Assembly: GCF_900155865.1 (NCBI RefSeq)
Contig: NZ_LT707006.1
Location: 2,003,685 to 2,067,684 of the forward strand
Origin: Bacteroides bouchesdurhonensis
Lineage (GTDB): Bacteria > Bacteroidota > Bacteroidia > Bacteroidales > Bacteroidaceae
DNA: 64,000 nucleotides
Direction of reading: 5' to 3'
Made by a program: the position numbers and the translations under genes. This document shows, in pieces, positions 1 to 9,260 of the stretch. The notes under the pieces are model-generated. The model worked only from the letters and a program-made list of their open reading frames with translations. It was not told where the DNA came from and did no database searches. The first letter of the stretch is position 1. Every line of letters begins with the position of its first letter.

Positions 1-213
1 TAAGGCGGGACAGATACTCAACCTCAACTTTTGGTTTTTAATCATAACCCTCAGGTTACTGTCTTCGATCAAAGTATACATCAATTGATGAAATTTCGTA
101 TAAGTAACTGACGACTATTGATTTATATTTTCTGCACAGTTGTTTGGTAATTTATGCTTGTTGATCGGCAATTAGTAATAAGTGAGTAATTTGTAATTAG
201 TAATTTGTAATTA

Positions 214-693
214 ATGAAGACCCCTCCCTTTCTACCTGTTTTGATAGGCACAGGCTTTGGCTCAGGATTCTCTCCCGTAGCTCCCGGTACAGCTGGGGCA
301 TTATTGGCTTCTATTATCTGGATTGTCCTTTATTTCTTACTACCATATTCTATTTTGTTGTGGGTAACTGCTGCTTTGGTCATCATCTTTACCTTTGCAG
401 GTATTTGGGCTGCCAATAAACTGGAAACCTATTGGGGTGAAGACCCTTCACGCATAGTGGTGGATGAGATGGTAGGCGTATGGATTCCGTTATTGGCTGT
501 TCCTGCTGATGAACGGTGGTTCTGGTATGTGATCGGTGCTTTTTGCCTTTTTCGGATCTTTGATATAGCTAAACCTTTAGGAATACGTAAAATGGAAGAT
601 CTTAAAGGAGGAGTAGGGGTAATGATGGACGATATCTTGGCAGGTATATACAGTTTTATCTTGTTAATAGGAGTAAGATGGGTAGTTGGCTGA
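214..693 (+). CDS. PgpA-family phosphatase, candidate phosphatidylinositol-phosphate phosphatase
   Basis: The 159-residue membrane protein has the PgpA signature near the N-terminus (GSGFSPVAPGTAG, about residues 16-28) and a conserved acidic patch (VVDEMVG, about residue 83), with three to four hydrophobic segments. PgpA enzymes remove the phosphate from phosphatidylglycerophosphate. In the known Bacteroidetes inositol-lipid cluster a PgpA-like protein is assigned to dephosphorylating phosphatidylinositol phosphate, and the genes downstream here match that cluster, so that role is inferred. The start has an AT-rich leader instead of a Shine-Dalgarno, as is usual in the genus. The stop overlaps the next start by 16 bp. 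The first 213 bases of the window show no recognisable gene; an inositol-phosphate synthase would be expected just upstream, outside the window. Confidence 0.88.
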   Translation: MKTPPFLPVLIGTGFGSGFSPVAPGTAGALLASIIWIVLYFLLPYSILLWVTAALVIIFTFAGIWAANKLETYWGEDPSRIVVDEMVGVWIPLLAVPADERWFWYVIGAFCLFRIFDIAKPLGIRKMEDLKGGVGVMMDDILAGIYSFILLIGVRWVVG

Positions 694-1175
694 GAAAATT
701 TGCACGAATGGTTTCCCGGAAAGGTGGTATTTTCATGTTTCTGAGGGCACAACTTTCTGCCCAGATGGCAACTATCGCGGACTTTCTCGTGACTATCTTG
801 TTAGTTAAACTATTCGACGTATATTATGTCTATGCTACATTGACAGGGGCAGTCTACGGAGGAATAGTCAATTGCGTTATTAATTATAAGTGGACCTTTA
901 AATCAGATGGAAAGAAAATACATGTTGCTGTAAAATTTATAATCGTATGGTTTTGCAGTATCTGGCTGAATACGTGGGGGACGTATGCACTGACTGAATC
1001 TCTTGGGAGAATTCCTTGGGTGCGCGATACGCTCAGTCAACATTTCGGCGACTTTTTTATTATTCCTAAGGTTGTAGTGTCAATCATAGTTGCGTTATTT
1101 TGGAACTACAATATGCAGCGTTATTTTGTGTACCGGAATTTGGACATTAAGGGTCTTTTTAAAAAACAGCATTGA
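678..1175 (+). CDS. GtrA-family membrane protein
   Basis: The protein has 165 residues and four predicted membrane segments, with the GtrA-type pattern of short loops and a conserved N-x-x-W-T-F (NYKWTF) after the second helix. GtrA proteins are thought to move lipid-linked sugars, usually polyprenyl-linked, across the inner membrane. The gene overlaps the upstream phosphatase gene by 16 bp and is followed 21 bp later by the phosphatidyltransferase gene, so it is translationally coupled into the lipid operon. Its specific substrate is not visible from sequence. A possible internal start at Met20 (FMFLRAQ) would remove the basic N-terminal tail; the upstream start is kept because of the overlap. 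Confidence 0.85.
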   Translation: MGSWLRKFARMVSRKGGIFMFLRAQLSAQMATIADFLVTILLVKLFDVYYVYATLTGAVYGGIVNCVINYKWTFKSDGKKIHVAVKFIIVWFCSIWLNTWGTYALTESLGRIPWVRDTLSQHFGDFFIIPKVVVSIIVALFWNYNMQRYFVYRNLDIKGLFKKQH

Positions 1176-1196
1176 ATATAAACAGAAGAATTAGAT

Positions 1197-1862
1197 ATGA
1201 ATTACAGAGATTATTTACAACAATTGATTTATAAGATCATTAATCCCGTAGTGCATGGAATGATTAAGATTGGGATCACTCCCAATTTTATCACTACTAC
1301 CGGATTTCTATTGAATGTAGTGGCTGCAGGTTTGTTGATATATGCCAGCATATACGCTGAACATGATCAACTCGCATATCTGGGCTGGGCAGGAGGTATT
1401 ATCCTGTTTGCCGGTTTGTTCGATATGATGGACGGTCGTGTGGCACGTGTCGGGAATATGAGTTCCACATTCGGTGCGCTTTATGACTCGGTTCTCGACC
1501 GTTACAGTGAGCTGGTTACTTTTTTCGGTATCTGTTATTACTTGCTGGTGGAAGGTTATTTTCTCTATTCCGTTATTGCTTTTGTTGCGTTAATCGGTTC
1601 GTTGATGGTAAGCTATGTGCGTGCTCGTGCCGAAGGTTTGGGGATAGAATGTAAAGTAGGTTTCATGCAACGTCCGGAACGAGTAGTGTTGACTAGTTTG
1701 GGAGCCTTGTTTTGTGGAATCTTTAAAGATGTCACTCTTTTCGATCCGATTCTGATATTAGTCTTTCCTTTAGCATTTGTTGCACTATTTGCCAATATTA
1801 CGGCTTTTATGCGTGTAAACCATTGTCGGAAAGTAATGATGAAGAACGAACTAAAGAAATAA
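1197..1862 (+). CDS. CDP-alcohol phosphatidyltransferase, candidate phosphatidylinositol-phosphate synthase
   Basis: The complete family signature D-x2-D-G-x2-A-R-x8-G-x3-D-x3-D is present (DMMDGRVAR, then G, D and D in the right spacing, about residues 81-103), within a 221-residue protein of about six membrane helices. These enzymes transfer a phosphatidyl group from CDP-diacylglycerol to an alcohol. In the characterised Bacteroidetes inositol-lipid cluster the equivalent enzyme uses inositol phosphate. That substrate is inferred from the gene neighbours, since the signature alone does not separate inositol phosphate, glycerol phosphate or serine. The gene lies between the GtrA gene and the PAP2 gene with short spacers (21 bp and 9 bp). 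Confidence 0.9.
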   Translation: MNYRDYLQQLIYKIINPVVHGMIKIGITPNFITTTGFLLNVVAAGLLIYASIYAEHDQLAYLGWAGGIILFAGLFDMMDGRVARVGNMSSTFGALYDSVLDRYSELVTFFGICYYLLVEGYFLYSVIAFVALIGSLMVSYVRARAEGLGIECKVGFMQRPERVVLTSLGALFCGIFKDVTLFDPILILVFPLAFVALFANITAFMRVNHCRKVMMKNELKK

Positions 1863-1871
1863 TTAATTATT

Positions 1872-2807
1872 ATGATAAAATCTACCCAAATGCCATCAAA
1901 GAAAGAGGTTTGGACAGTAATCTGTGCATTATCTTTTTTTCTTTTGCTGACAGGTCTGTTTATCGGATTTCGTATCGAGCATTTGTTGATGGCAGTGATC
2001 TATTTGGTATTATTCTTTGTCGGCTTACCTACTCGTAAACTAGCGGTGGCATTGTTACCATTTTTTATATTCGGTATTTCGTATGACTGGATGCGTATAT
2101 GTCCTAACTATCAGGTGAATCCGATTGACGTAGCAGGGCTGTATAATGCAGAGAAATCCTTGTTCGGAGTGATGGATGGCGGAGTGCTTGTTACTCCTTG
2201 CGAATACTTTGCAGCCCACCATTGGGCTATAGCCGATATTTTTGCCGGAATCTTCTATCTTTGTTGGGTACCTGTACCCATTGCATTTGGAATCTGGCTA
2301 TATCTGTCGAAGTCGAGAAACATCTACCTGCGATTTGCTATGGTCTTTCTGCTAGTTAATTTGATAGGCTTTGCCGGCTATTATATTCATCCGGCTGCTC
2401 CACCTTGGTATGCTATCAATTATGGTTTCGAACCGATTTTAAATACTCCGGGCAATGTAGCGGGGCTTGGTCGTTTTGATGCACTTACAGGACTGGCGGT
2501 TTTCGATTCTATCTATGGACGTAACGCTAATGTGTTTGCAGCAGTGCCTTCGCTGCATGCGGCTTATATGGTAGTAGCATTAGCCTATGCCATCGTACGT
2601 AGATGTAAATGGTATGTAATTACTCTTTTTTCCATTATTATGGTCGGTATTTGGGGAACCGCAGTTTATTCTTGTCATCATTACATCATTGACGTGCTAC
2701 TTGGCATATCTTGTGCTTTACTCGGCATTCTGATCTTTGAGAAAGGATTGATGAAACTAGGAGGCTTCCGTCGTTTCTTTGACAGATATTATAATTACAT
2801 TAAATAA
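1872..2807 (+). CDS. PAP2/AUR1-like membrane phosphotransferase, candidate inositol phosphorylceramide synthase
   Basis: The 311-residue polytopic protein carries the two PAP2/AUR1 catalytic motifs: a Ser-Leu-His motif (VPSLHAAY, about residue 228) and a His-His-x-x-x-Asp motif (CHHYIIDVLLG, about residue 270). AUR1-type enzymes move phosphoinositol from phosphatidylinositol onto ceramide. Bacteroides make sphingolipids, and the known inositol-lipid cluster ends with a protein of this type, so the inositol phosphorylceramide synthase role is a strong inference. A generic lipid phosphatase is the alternative. It starts 9 bp after the phosphatidyltransferase stop, so the two are probably co-translated. 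Confidence 0.87.
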   Translation: MIKSTQMPSKKEVWTVICALSFFLLLTGLFIGFRIEHLLMAVIYLVLFFVGLPTRKLAVALLPFFIFGISYDWMRICPNYQVNPIDVAGLYNAEKSLFGVMDGGVLVTPCEYFAAHHWAIADIFAGIFYLCWVPVPIAFGIWLYLSKSRNIYLRFAMVFLLVNLIGFAGYYIHPAAPPWYAINYGFEPILNTPGNVAGLGRFDALTGLAVFDSIYGRNANVFAAVPSLHAAYMVVALAYAIVRRCKWYVITLFSIIMVGIWGTAVYSCHHYIIDVLLGISCALLGILIFEKGLMKLGGFRRFFDRYYNYIK

Positions 2808-2840
2808 TAATCTGTGGTGAAACCACCTATTGACCAGTAG

Positions 2841-3842
2841 ATGAAGAATAAATACCGTAATTTGTTTCTCACTTTCGGCATAATTGCTGTCCTGATAATG
2901 ATTTTCACTTTTGATATGAATTATCAGGAGTTATGGGAAAACGTGAAACGTGCGGGGATTTATTTACCTCTGATCTTGTTGCTGTGGTTATTTATCTACC
3001 TGATAAATACTATATCGTGGTACATCATCATTCGTAGCGGTGGTAAGCTGGGACTTTCTTTTCCTCAGCTTTACAAGTTTACCGTTACCGGGTTTGCACT
3101 TAATTATGTAACCCCTGTTGGATTGATGGGTGGCGAGCCATATCGAATTATGGAACTCACTCCATATATTGGAGTAGAGCGTGCCACATCTTCTGTGATT
3201 CTTTACGTGATGATGCACATCTTTTCTCATTTCTGTTTTTGGCTGAGTTCTGTCTTGATTTATGTATGTCTTTATTCGGTGGGTTGGGCAATGGGTATTT
3301 TACTTGGGGTAATCACCGTATTTTGTCTGCTGATTGTTGTACTGTTTGTGAAAGGTTACCAACATGGGATGGCAGTAGCTTGCATTCGCATGGGCAGCCG
3401 TTTGCCTTTTTTGAAACATCGGGTTGTCCGCTTTGCCGAGAAACATCATGAACAACTGGTGAATATCGATCGACAAATAGCTCTTTTGCATCAACAAAAG
3501 AAACGTACTTTCTATACAGCCCTTTTGCTGGAATATACGGCACGTGTAGTCAGTTGTCTGGAAATATGGCTTATCCTGAATGTCTTGACCACCAATGTCA
3601 GCTTTACCAGTTGCATCCTGATTGCGGCTTTTTCTTCCTTGCTTGCCAATCTTCTATTCTTTATGCCGATGCAACTTGGCGGTCGTGAAGGAGGCTTTGC
3701 CCTTGCTGTAAGCGGTTTGGCCCTTTCCGGAGCTTATGGAGTATATACCGCTCTTATCACTCGTTTGCGTGAAATCTTTTGGATCGTAATCGGACTTACA
3801 CTAATGAAAATAGGAAATAAAAGTGATAATAAATCATTTTAA
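2841..3842 (+). CDS. YbhN/MprF-type flippase-domain membrane protein (UPF0104)
   Basis: The 333-residue protein has seven to eight hydrophobic segments and the conserved central features of the lysylphosphatidylglycerol-synthase membrane domain family: a polar segment after the second helix (YVTPVGLMGGEPYR, about residue 91) and a late GGREGGFAL motif (about residue 278). Members are integral membrane proteins, some acting as lipid flippases; no aminoacyl-transferase domain is attached here. It begins 33 bp after the PAP2-type gene and is likely the last gene of the lipid operon, so a role in moving an inositol lipid is possible but unproven. Confidence 0.8.
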   Translation: MKNKYRNLFLTFGIIAVLIMIFTFDMNYQELWENVKRAGIYLPLILLLWLFIYLINTISWYIIIRSGGKLGLSFPQLYKFTVTGFALNYVTPVGLMGGEPYRIMELTPYIGVERATSSVILYVMMHIFSHFCFWLSSVLIYVCLYSVGWAMGILLGVITVFCLLIVVLFVKGYQHGMAVACIRMGSRLPFLKHRVVRFAEKHHEQLVNIDRQIALLHQQKKRTFYTALLLEYTARVVSCLEIWLILNVLTTNVSFTSCILIAAFSSLLANLLFFMPMQLGGREGGFALAVSGLALSGAYGVYTALITRLREIFWIVIGLTLMKIGNKSDNKSF

Positions 3843-3907
3843 GTTCCAAACATCCTCTTTATTCTATCTAATTATTTAAATTTGTCGGGCTTATAATATG
3901 TACGACA

Positions 3908-5080
3908 ATGAATAATTTTATCTTTTATAGTCCTACCGAATTTGTATTCGGAAGAGGTACGGAAGCCCAGACCGGAGCGTTGGTAAAGAAATATGGTGCA
4001 CATAAAGTAATGGTGGTTTATGGCGGTGGCTCTGTAGTTCGTAACGGACTTTTGGCGTGTGTGGAAAAATCTTTGCAGGAAGCGGGTATCGCTTATTGTA
4101 TGCTTGGTGGTGTACAGCCCAATCCGGTTGATACGAAAGTGTATGAAGGGATAGAGCTTTGCCGTAAAGAACAGGTAGATATGATGCTTGCTGTAGGAGG
4201 AGGTTCGGTGATTGATACAGCAAAAGCCATTGCTGCCGGAGTTCCTTATGACGGTGACTTTTGGGATTTCTATATTGGGAAATCTACTGTAACGGAAGCC
4301 TTGAAAGTGGCTGTCGTGCTGACTATTCCTGCTGCCGGAAGCGAAGGTTCCGGTAATACAGTCATAACCAAAGTAGATGGTTTACAGAAACTCAGTCTTC
4401 GTGTTCCTGCTTTGCTTCGTCCTGTTTTTGCTGTGATGAATCCGGAACTGACATATACACTTCCTCCTTTCCAAACTGCCTGTGGCATTGCCGATATGAT
4501 GGCACACATTATGGAACGTTACTTCACCAATACCCAAGAAGTAGAAATAAGCGACCGTGTTTGTGAAGGAACTTTGCTTGCTATCATCAAAGAAGCCGTT
4601 ACTGTGATGAAAGAGCCACAAAACTATGGTGCGCGAGCTAATTTGATGTGGTGTGGAACAATCGCTCATAACGGTACGTGTGGAGTTGGTTGTGAAGAAG
4701 ACTGGGCTTCCCATTTTCTGGAACATGAAATGAGTGCTATTTATAATGTGACGCATGGAGCCGGATTATCGGTTATTTTCCCTGCTTGGATGACATGGAT
4801 GGTTGATCATCATGTTGATAAAATTGCCCAATATGCAATACGTGTATGGGGAGTGCCGGAATCAGAAGATAAGAAATCTGTTGCGCTTGAAGGAATCTCC
4901 CGTCTGAAAGCCTTTTTCAAATCTATTGGATTACCTGTTACCTTTGCGGAATTAGGTATCGAAAATCCTGATATTGATCGATTAGCTGATAGCTTGCATC
5001 GTAACAAAGGTGAGTTGGTTGGTAATTATGTTAAACTTACCCGAAAAGATAGTGAAGAGATTTATAGATTGGCATTGTGA
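3908..5080 (+). CDS. Iron-containing alcohol dehydrogenase (butanol-dehydrogenase type)
   Basis: The 390-residue protein has the type III alcohol dehydrogenase layout: an N-terminal Rossmann-like half with a GGGSVIDTAKAIA nucleotide-binding stretch (about residues 97-109), and a helical C-terminal half with the metal-binding aspartate and histidines (DMMAHIMERYF; then HFLEHEMSA and VTHGAGLSV). The overall match is closest to BdhA/YqhD-like NAD(P)H-dependent aldehyde or butanol dehydrogenases. It probably reduces short aldehydes in the cytoplasm. A minus-7 box TAAATTTG at 3877-3884 suggests its own promoter, so it is likely not part of the lipid operon. Confidence 0.92.
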   Translation: MNNFIFYSPTEFVFGRGTEAQTGALVKKYGAHKVMVVYGGGSVVRNGLLACVEKSLQEAGIAYCMLGGVQPNPVDTKVYEGIELCRKEQVDMMLAVGGGSVIDTAKAIAAGVPYDGDFWDFYIGKSTVTEALKVAVVLTIPAAGSEGSGNTVITKVDGLQKLSLRVPALLRPVFAVMNPELTYTLPPFQTACGIADMMAHIMERYFTNTQEVEISDRVCEGTLLAIIKEAVTVMKEPQNYGARANLMWCGTIAHNGTCGVGCEEDWASHFLEHEMSAIYNVTHGAGLSVIFPAWMTWMVDHHVDKIAQYAIRVWGVPESEDKKSVALEGISRLKAFFKSIGLPVTFAELGIENPDIDRLADSLHRNKGELVGNYVKLTRKDSEEIYRLAL

Positions 5081-5511
5081 ATAAACTCATATCATTGTTT
5101 TATCTGTTGGATACCGTAGGGTTATTTAGTGGGAATATTTATATAAATACTATTTGATTTTATTGTCATTGGTAGCTTGTTGAAATGATTGTCTTTAAAT
5201 TAGATAAAATAAAGAAGAATCAATTCGTGAAATAGAAGATAATCGGAAAGTGTTTTTTTACTCCTTTAGCACTTCACATAGAACTGCGCTCATAAGGTTT
5301 GTTATCAAACTTTAGCTGTGCAGTTTAATGTTTTTTAGTAGTCTGTAATCCAGAGTCGGTACCAATTTTATGTCATATACACTCATATATACTCTTGATT
5401 TAATGTTTGAAAACGGTTTGCCTTCTATGTCTTGAAAACAACTATACTTCTTATTTGTTATTGCCTACCCGGCGAAAAACCGTTCTGCCGGGGGATTGAA
5501 TCAATAACAAA
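5081..5511 (+). other. Intergenic region with a GC hairpin before the split recombinase
   Basis: No coding region is recognisable in these 431 bases, which are AT-rich. The only clear structure is a short hairpin at about 5468-5491 whose arms CCCGGC and GCCGGG flank a 13-base loop. It ends about 20 bases before the recombinase start. It has no following T-run, so it is more likely a leader structure or recombination-related element than a terminator. Confidence 0.6.
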
Positions 5512-6343
5512 ATGTATGTCTATCGAAAAAGTTTGAGAACGGGATATGATATATATTTATGGTCTAATTCTTTAATGAGTAGTAGAATAATGAAGTTAGC
5601 GACATTTATGAAGCAAGTAGCCGATAGGCTCCAAATGGGGGGAAACTTTGGAACTGCGCACGTATATCGGAGCAGTCTCAATGCCATTATTGCTTTTCAT
5701 GGGAATGGGGATTTGGCTTTTCGGGAGGTGACTCCAGAATGGCTGAAAGGTTTTGAAATACATCTTCGTAGCCGAGGATGTAGTTGGAATACGGTTTCCA
5801 CTTATATGCGTACTTTACGGGCGGTTTACAATCGGGCGGTGGATTGTCGTAAGGCTCCTTATATGCCTTATTTGTTCCGATCAGTCTATACCGGAACAAA
5901 AGCGGACCACCGTAGGGCATTGAACAACGAAGACATGAAAAAGGTATTTACCAAACTACCGGATACTTTTGCCAGTATTCCTGTATTGCGGCGTACCCGA
6001 GATTTATTTGTTTTGATGTTTTTGCTTCGTGGATTGCCTTTTGTCGATCTTGCCTATCTTCGCAAAAGTGACTTGCGTGATAATGTTTTGACTTACCGTA
6101 GGCGTAAAACGGGGCGTTCTTTGTCGGTAACATTAACTCCGGAAGCAATGTCGATCTTGAACAGATATGTCAATAAGAATAGTACCTCACCCTATTTATT
6201 TCCGCTTTTGACAAGTCGTGAAGGTACTCGGGAGGCGTATCGTGAATATCAGCTGGCTCTTCGTAATTTCAACCGGCAGCTCATGTTATTGGGTGAGATA
6301 CTGGGATTAGGTGATAGGCTGAGTTCATATAGTGCAAGACATA
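5512..6343 (+). pseudogene. N-terminal part of a split tyrosine recombinase (DNA-invertase type)
   Basis: Residues 1-277 match the site-specific tyrosine recombinases that flip invertible promoters in Bacteroides: an N-terminal SAM-like domain (about 30-115), then the catalytic domain with the first catalytic Arg in LLRGLPFVDL and a box II motif ending SYSARH. After that His codon (6340-6342) the frame reads into unrelated sequence and stops at 6394-6396. The lost C-terminus, with the GHSS box and Tyr nucleophile, lies 25 kb downstream at 31757. The joined protein would be 337 residues from the first ATG or 311 from the Met at 5590, a normal length for the family. The Met at 5590 (MKLATFMKQ) is the more typical start. 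Confidence 0.85.
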
Positions 6344-6538
6344 AAGGATTTCCTTTCTTGCTAAAATTCAATAGCTTACAAAATATCTCGGCTTAATAGG
6401 TAACGATTTAGAAACCAGCGAAATTCTGTGTTTTACCTCGTTTTGCAGTAATTCAAAAGAACGCTTTTCCTAAATGCAAAGGTAATATTATTTTTTGAAT
6501 AACAAACCTTTGCAGATAGTCAAATTCAACAAAATCGG

Positions 6539-6845
6539 CTATGGTTGCCTGAATTTATATTTCAATCCATATTCTTCAAGTTTGCCATATAGAGTTGTTC
6601 TGCTTATTCCAAGCAGTTCGGCAGCGGCACTCCGGTTGCCGTTTGTCTGTTTTAACGCACGCAATATCCGCTCCTTATCCTCCGCGTCATTGCGCAGGGC
6701 GAAGCTGACAGGTGAGGTCAGTTTCGTCACGGCAAGTTCCAGATGCTCTTTCGTGACCACACCTTCCTGCGCCTGTAATACGGCTCCCATTATCTTCTGC
6801 CGAAGCTCACGCACGTTGCCCGGCCATGTGTATATCAGTAATGCT
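6539..6845 (-). pseudogene. Fragment of a sigma-54-dependent response regulator (RteB/NtrC type)
   Basis: From about 6845 leftward the frame encodes the end of an AAA+ sigma-54 activator (TWPGNVRELR) and a complete Fis-type HTH (NGNRSAAAELLGISRTTLY). The receiver and most of the AAA+ domain are missing, and the ORF upstream is out-of-context sequence from a DUF2589 gene. NtrC-family regulators such as RteB control transfer functions in Bacteroides conjugative transposons, so this may be the remains of the island's own regulator; that link is inferred. It cannot act as a normal activator because the ATPase is gone. Confidence 0.75.
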
Positions 6846-7302
6846 CTCCGGAGTCTCCTGAACCTTAAAATTGACGCAAACCTCCATGACATCATCCGCA
6901 TCCGGTTTTATGTTGCTCATCTGCATCTGGAGATTGGCTCTGTGCAGACTGGATAACAGCAAGTTGTTTTCCGGGATCTGTGATTCCACGCTTCCGACCT
7001 TCGCCTTGAACTTTATCTGCACATTATCCATTGCAAGATAATGATGGGATATCAAGGCTATAAGTGGAATATCAATAGTCTTGTCTCCAACCATGATTTT
7101 TTTTCGATTGGAACGTATTTGCGTTATTTGCATTTGTTCCTTCAAAAAGTCTGGTCAGATTTTGTATCTGATGATTCTGCAATGTATCTTGTGCACAGTT
7201 TACGGAGTATTGCAAACCATTCATAATATCAGAGAATGAATTGGTTTGAACACTGTCCGGCTCATCGTCATTATTTTTCTTGCCTCTGTGAAAAAGTCCC
7301 AT
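6820..7302 (-). pseudogene. DUF2589-like gene with a poly-A frameshift and a truncated end
   Basis: The first 76-codon frame starts at 7302 (MGLFHRGKKN) and the second continues as VGDKTIDIPLIALI, the hydrophobic core typical of DUF2589 proteins. The two frames join cleanly at a run of eight A residues (minus strand, 7104-7097): removing or adding one base gives an uninterrupted protein. The 3' end runs into the response-regulator fragment near 6840, so the C-terminus also appears cut. The family has no established function. The homopolymer makes three readings possible: a true mutation, slippage-based switching, or a sequencing error. Confidence 0.6.
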
Positions 7303-7528
7303 GTTTTTAATTTAATTACTTGATTTGTTGTCTTTAATGAGCACCAATCTTGACAATGTCCGGCTTACAGCTTCCATATTTACACTGGAGTCTATATTAT
7401 TATTGACAATGCCTTGATGTCAAAACCTATATGGTGGATTCTCCGTGTGTTCCATCACGTCCTCCTTTCTTTATTGGGGTTATACTTCGGTTCTTTCCGT
7501 TGCGGGCGGAACTTTTTCCGCCCGACGT

Positions 7529-9241
7529 TTACTGCTTCCTCAAGGTGGGCAATGCTCCGGTGAGTTCGTAACGCCACTCTGAACCTGCGTTCTGCAAGGC
7601 GGTGTTCATGGCATCGACGGCTTTCTGCCAGGTAACGTCAGTGCCGTCTACCTTCGTGACTTCGGTGTCGGTGCCTACCTTATTGTAGCCGATGCCTTGT
7701 TCCTTATTATTCTTCCAGTAGCAGGCGGTCACGGTGGTGGAGTTATATCCACAAAAGCCGCCGATATACACATTGACGGTGCTACTACCTGTACTGGTTA
7801 CGTTGCCCGTGGCATAGCAGGCAAGGATGCGGCTTCCTCCGTTGAATCCCACCGCACCGCCGACATCGATATTATTTATGGGGGCTATTTCTAAGGTCAC
7901 GTTGCCCGTGGCATAGCAAGCGGTCATGGTGGCATTCGAATTCGTCTGACCTGCCACGCCGCCGACATCGACCGTTCCCTTCACTGTGGCCGAGGAACTG
8001 CATCCGGTGATGGAACCGCCCCATTGAGCCCCCACCACACCGCCGACGTACACCGTGCCGCTGACGCTGCCCGACACCGAGCAGTTTTCAATAGTGCCCC
8101 GGCTAAATCCTACCACGCCACCGGCCTGGCTCGACCCGTGATTGCTTGTTATCTGTATGCCTTCCATCACCACGTTCTTCACCGTACCAGCTCTATTGAG
8201 ATAGCCGAACAGACCCACAAATTGGTCATTTGTCGTAACGGCCAGCCCCGTGATGGTATGGCCGCCGCCGTCGAAAGTGCCTTTGTATGAGTTATCGAAG
8301 CTTGTGCCTATCGGCGTCCAGCCTTTGCCCGTCAAGTCAATGTTTTTGTCGAGGGTAATGTTAATGTCGGTCTTACCTCCGTTCACTAAATCGGCTACAT
8401 GCATCAGGCCATCGGCGGATGTCACGGTGTAGCTGCCGTTGCCCTCTATGGTATATCCCGGGTCTTTTGCCGCAGTGAGGGAGACTGTGTAGGTATATTC
8501 ACCGCCCGCCTGCCAGTCGGTAGCATTCTTCATCTTATAGACGAAGGTCTTGCCGTTAGTGAAGGTGCAGGTAATGAAGGCCGTGCCAGCTACCACACTT
8601 TGTGGGGCTACGAGGGCGGTGTAGGTGTTGCTACCCTTGTCATACGGGGTGATTTCGGCCGGGTTGCCGCCTTCGGTGGAGAGACCCGTCAGCCGCACAG
8701 ATGCCAGCCCCTCGGTGTAGTCCGTCAGAACGATGGTTACCCGCGCCGTGCGGTGGGTGAAGCGGAGCGTGGGGCTACCATAGGTCACCGTCTGTCCGTC
8801 GGCTACGATGAGGTCGCTGCCCTCGAAGTCTTTCCGGGCACTTTGGTTGGCTTTTACCTTCACAGCAGAAGGGGTTGTCTCGCCAGCGGTGTAGGGCCAC
8901 CACGCTGTGACGGTGATGTCTTTGCGGTTGGTCCAGTAGTGCGGGTCGGTGGAGGTCAGCGTGGCGCTGGCGGGGTCGGCGGTGGTGAGCGTCACGTCGT
9001 ATGCCTTCACCGTGCCGTCCATCAGGACTGCCACGCTCTGCACACCCTCCCAGTCGCCGTCCACGGTGGAACGGGTATTGGCGATGGCTGTCGCAGCGGG
9101 GTTCAGCCCCGTGGCGGTAAAGACGATGGGTGTGCCTTCCGCCCCTTCCTGCAGGAAGCCCGCTTCGTCCTGCGTGCAGGCGGCAATGCCGAGCAGCAGG
9201 GCTATGGCTGCAGATGTATGGATGATTGTTCGTTTCGTGAT
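7529..9241 (-). CDS. Fimbrillin-family protein with C-terminal GLUG-type repeats; start codon uncertain
   Basis: The open frame has a lipoprotein signal peptide (LLLGIAAC), an Mfa/fimbrillin N-terminal half with WTNRKDITVTAWWPY and FTHRTARVTI patterns shared with its neighbour, and then five or more GLUG-type repeats (GGVVGFSRGTIENC and similar, about residues 300-500). It is probably an outer-membrane fimbrial or adhesive protein. No ATG, GTG or TTG precedes the signal peptide: the frame runs from a stop at 9251-9253 through ACA ACA CGC ATC. The first usable canonical start, GTG at 9064, would delete the signal peptide. A non-AUG start (ATC at 9241) or loss of the start are both possible. 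A GGGCGGAA/TTCCGCCC hairpin at 7505-7524 follows the stop. It is last in the operon. Confidence 0.72.
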   Translation of the reverse strand: MTKRTIIHTSAAIALLLGIAACTQDEAGFLQEGAEGTPIVFTATGLNPAATAIANTRSTVDGDWEGVQSVAVLMDGTVKAYDVTLTTADPASATLTSTDPHYWTNRKDITVTAWWPYTAGETTPSAVKVKANQSARKDFEGSDLIVADGQTVTYGSPTLRFTHRTARVTIVLTDYTEGLASVRLTGLSTEGGNPAEITPYDKGSNTYTALVAPQSVVAGTAFITCTFTNGKTFVYKMKNATDWQAGGEYTYTVSLTAAKDPGYTIEGNGSYTVTSADGLMHVADLVNGGKTDINITLDKNIDLTGKGWTPIGTSFDNSYKGTFDGGGHTITGLAVTTNDQFVGLFGYLNRAGTVKNVVMEGIQITSNHGSSQAGGVVGFSRGTIENCSVSGSVSGTVYVGGVVGAQWGGSITGCSSSATVKGTVDVGGVAGQTNSNATMTACYATGNVTLEIAPINNIDVGGAVGFNGGSRILACYATGNVTSTGSSTVNVYIGGFCGYNSTTVTACYWKNNKEQGIGYNKVGTDTEVTKVDGTDVTWQKAVDAMNTALQNAGSEWRYELTGALPTLRKQ

Positions 9242-9260
9242 GCGTGTTGTTTAGGGTTCG

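Noticed and set aside
6477..6506. Minus-strand promoter near the island's left end
   Set aside because: TTTG-N18-TACCTTTG fits fairly well, but it would drive transcription out of the island into the antisense strand of the recombinase with no gene to serve; kept only as a curiosity.
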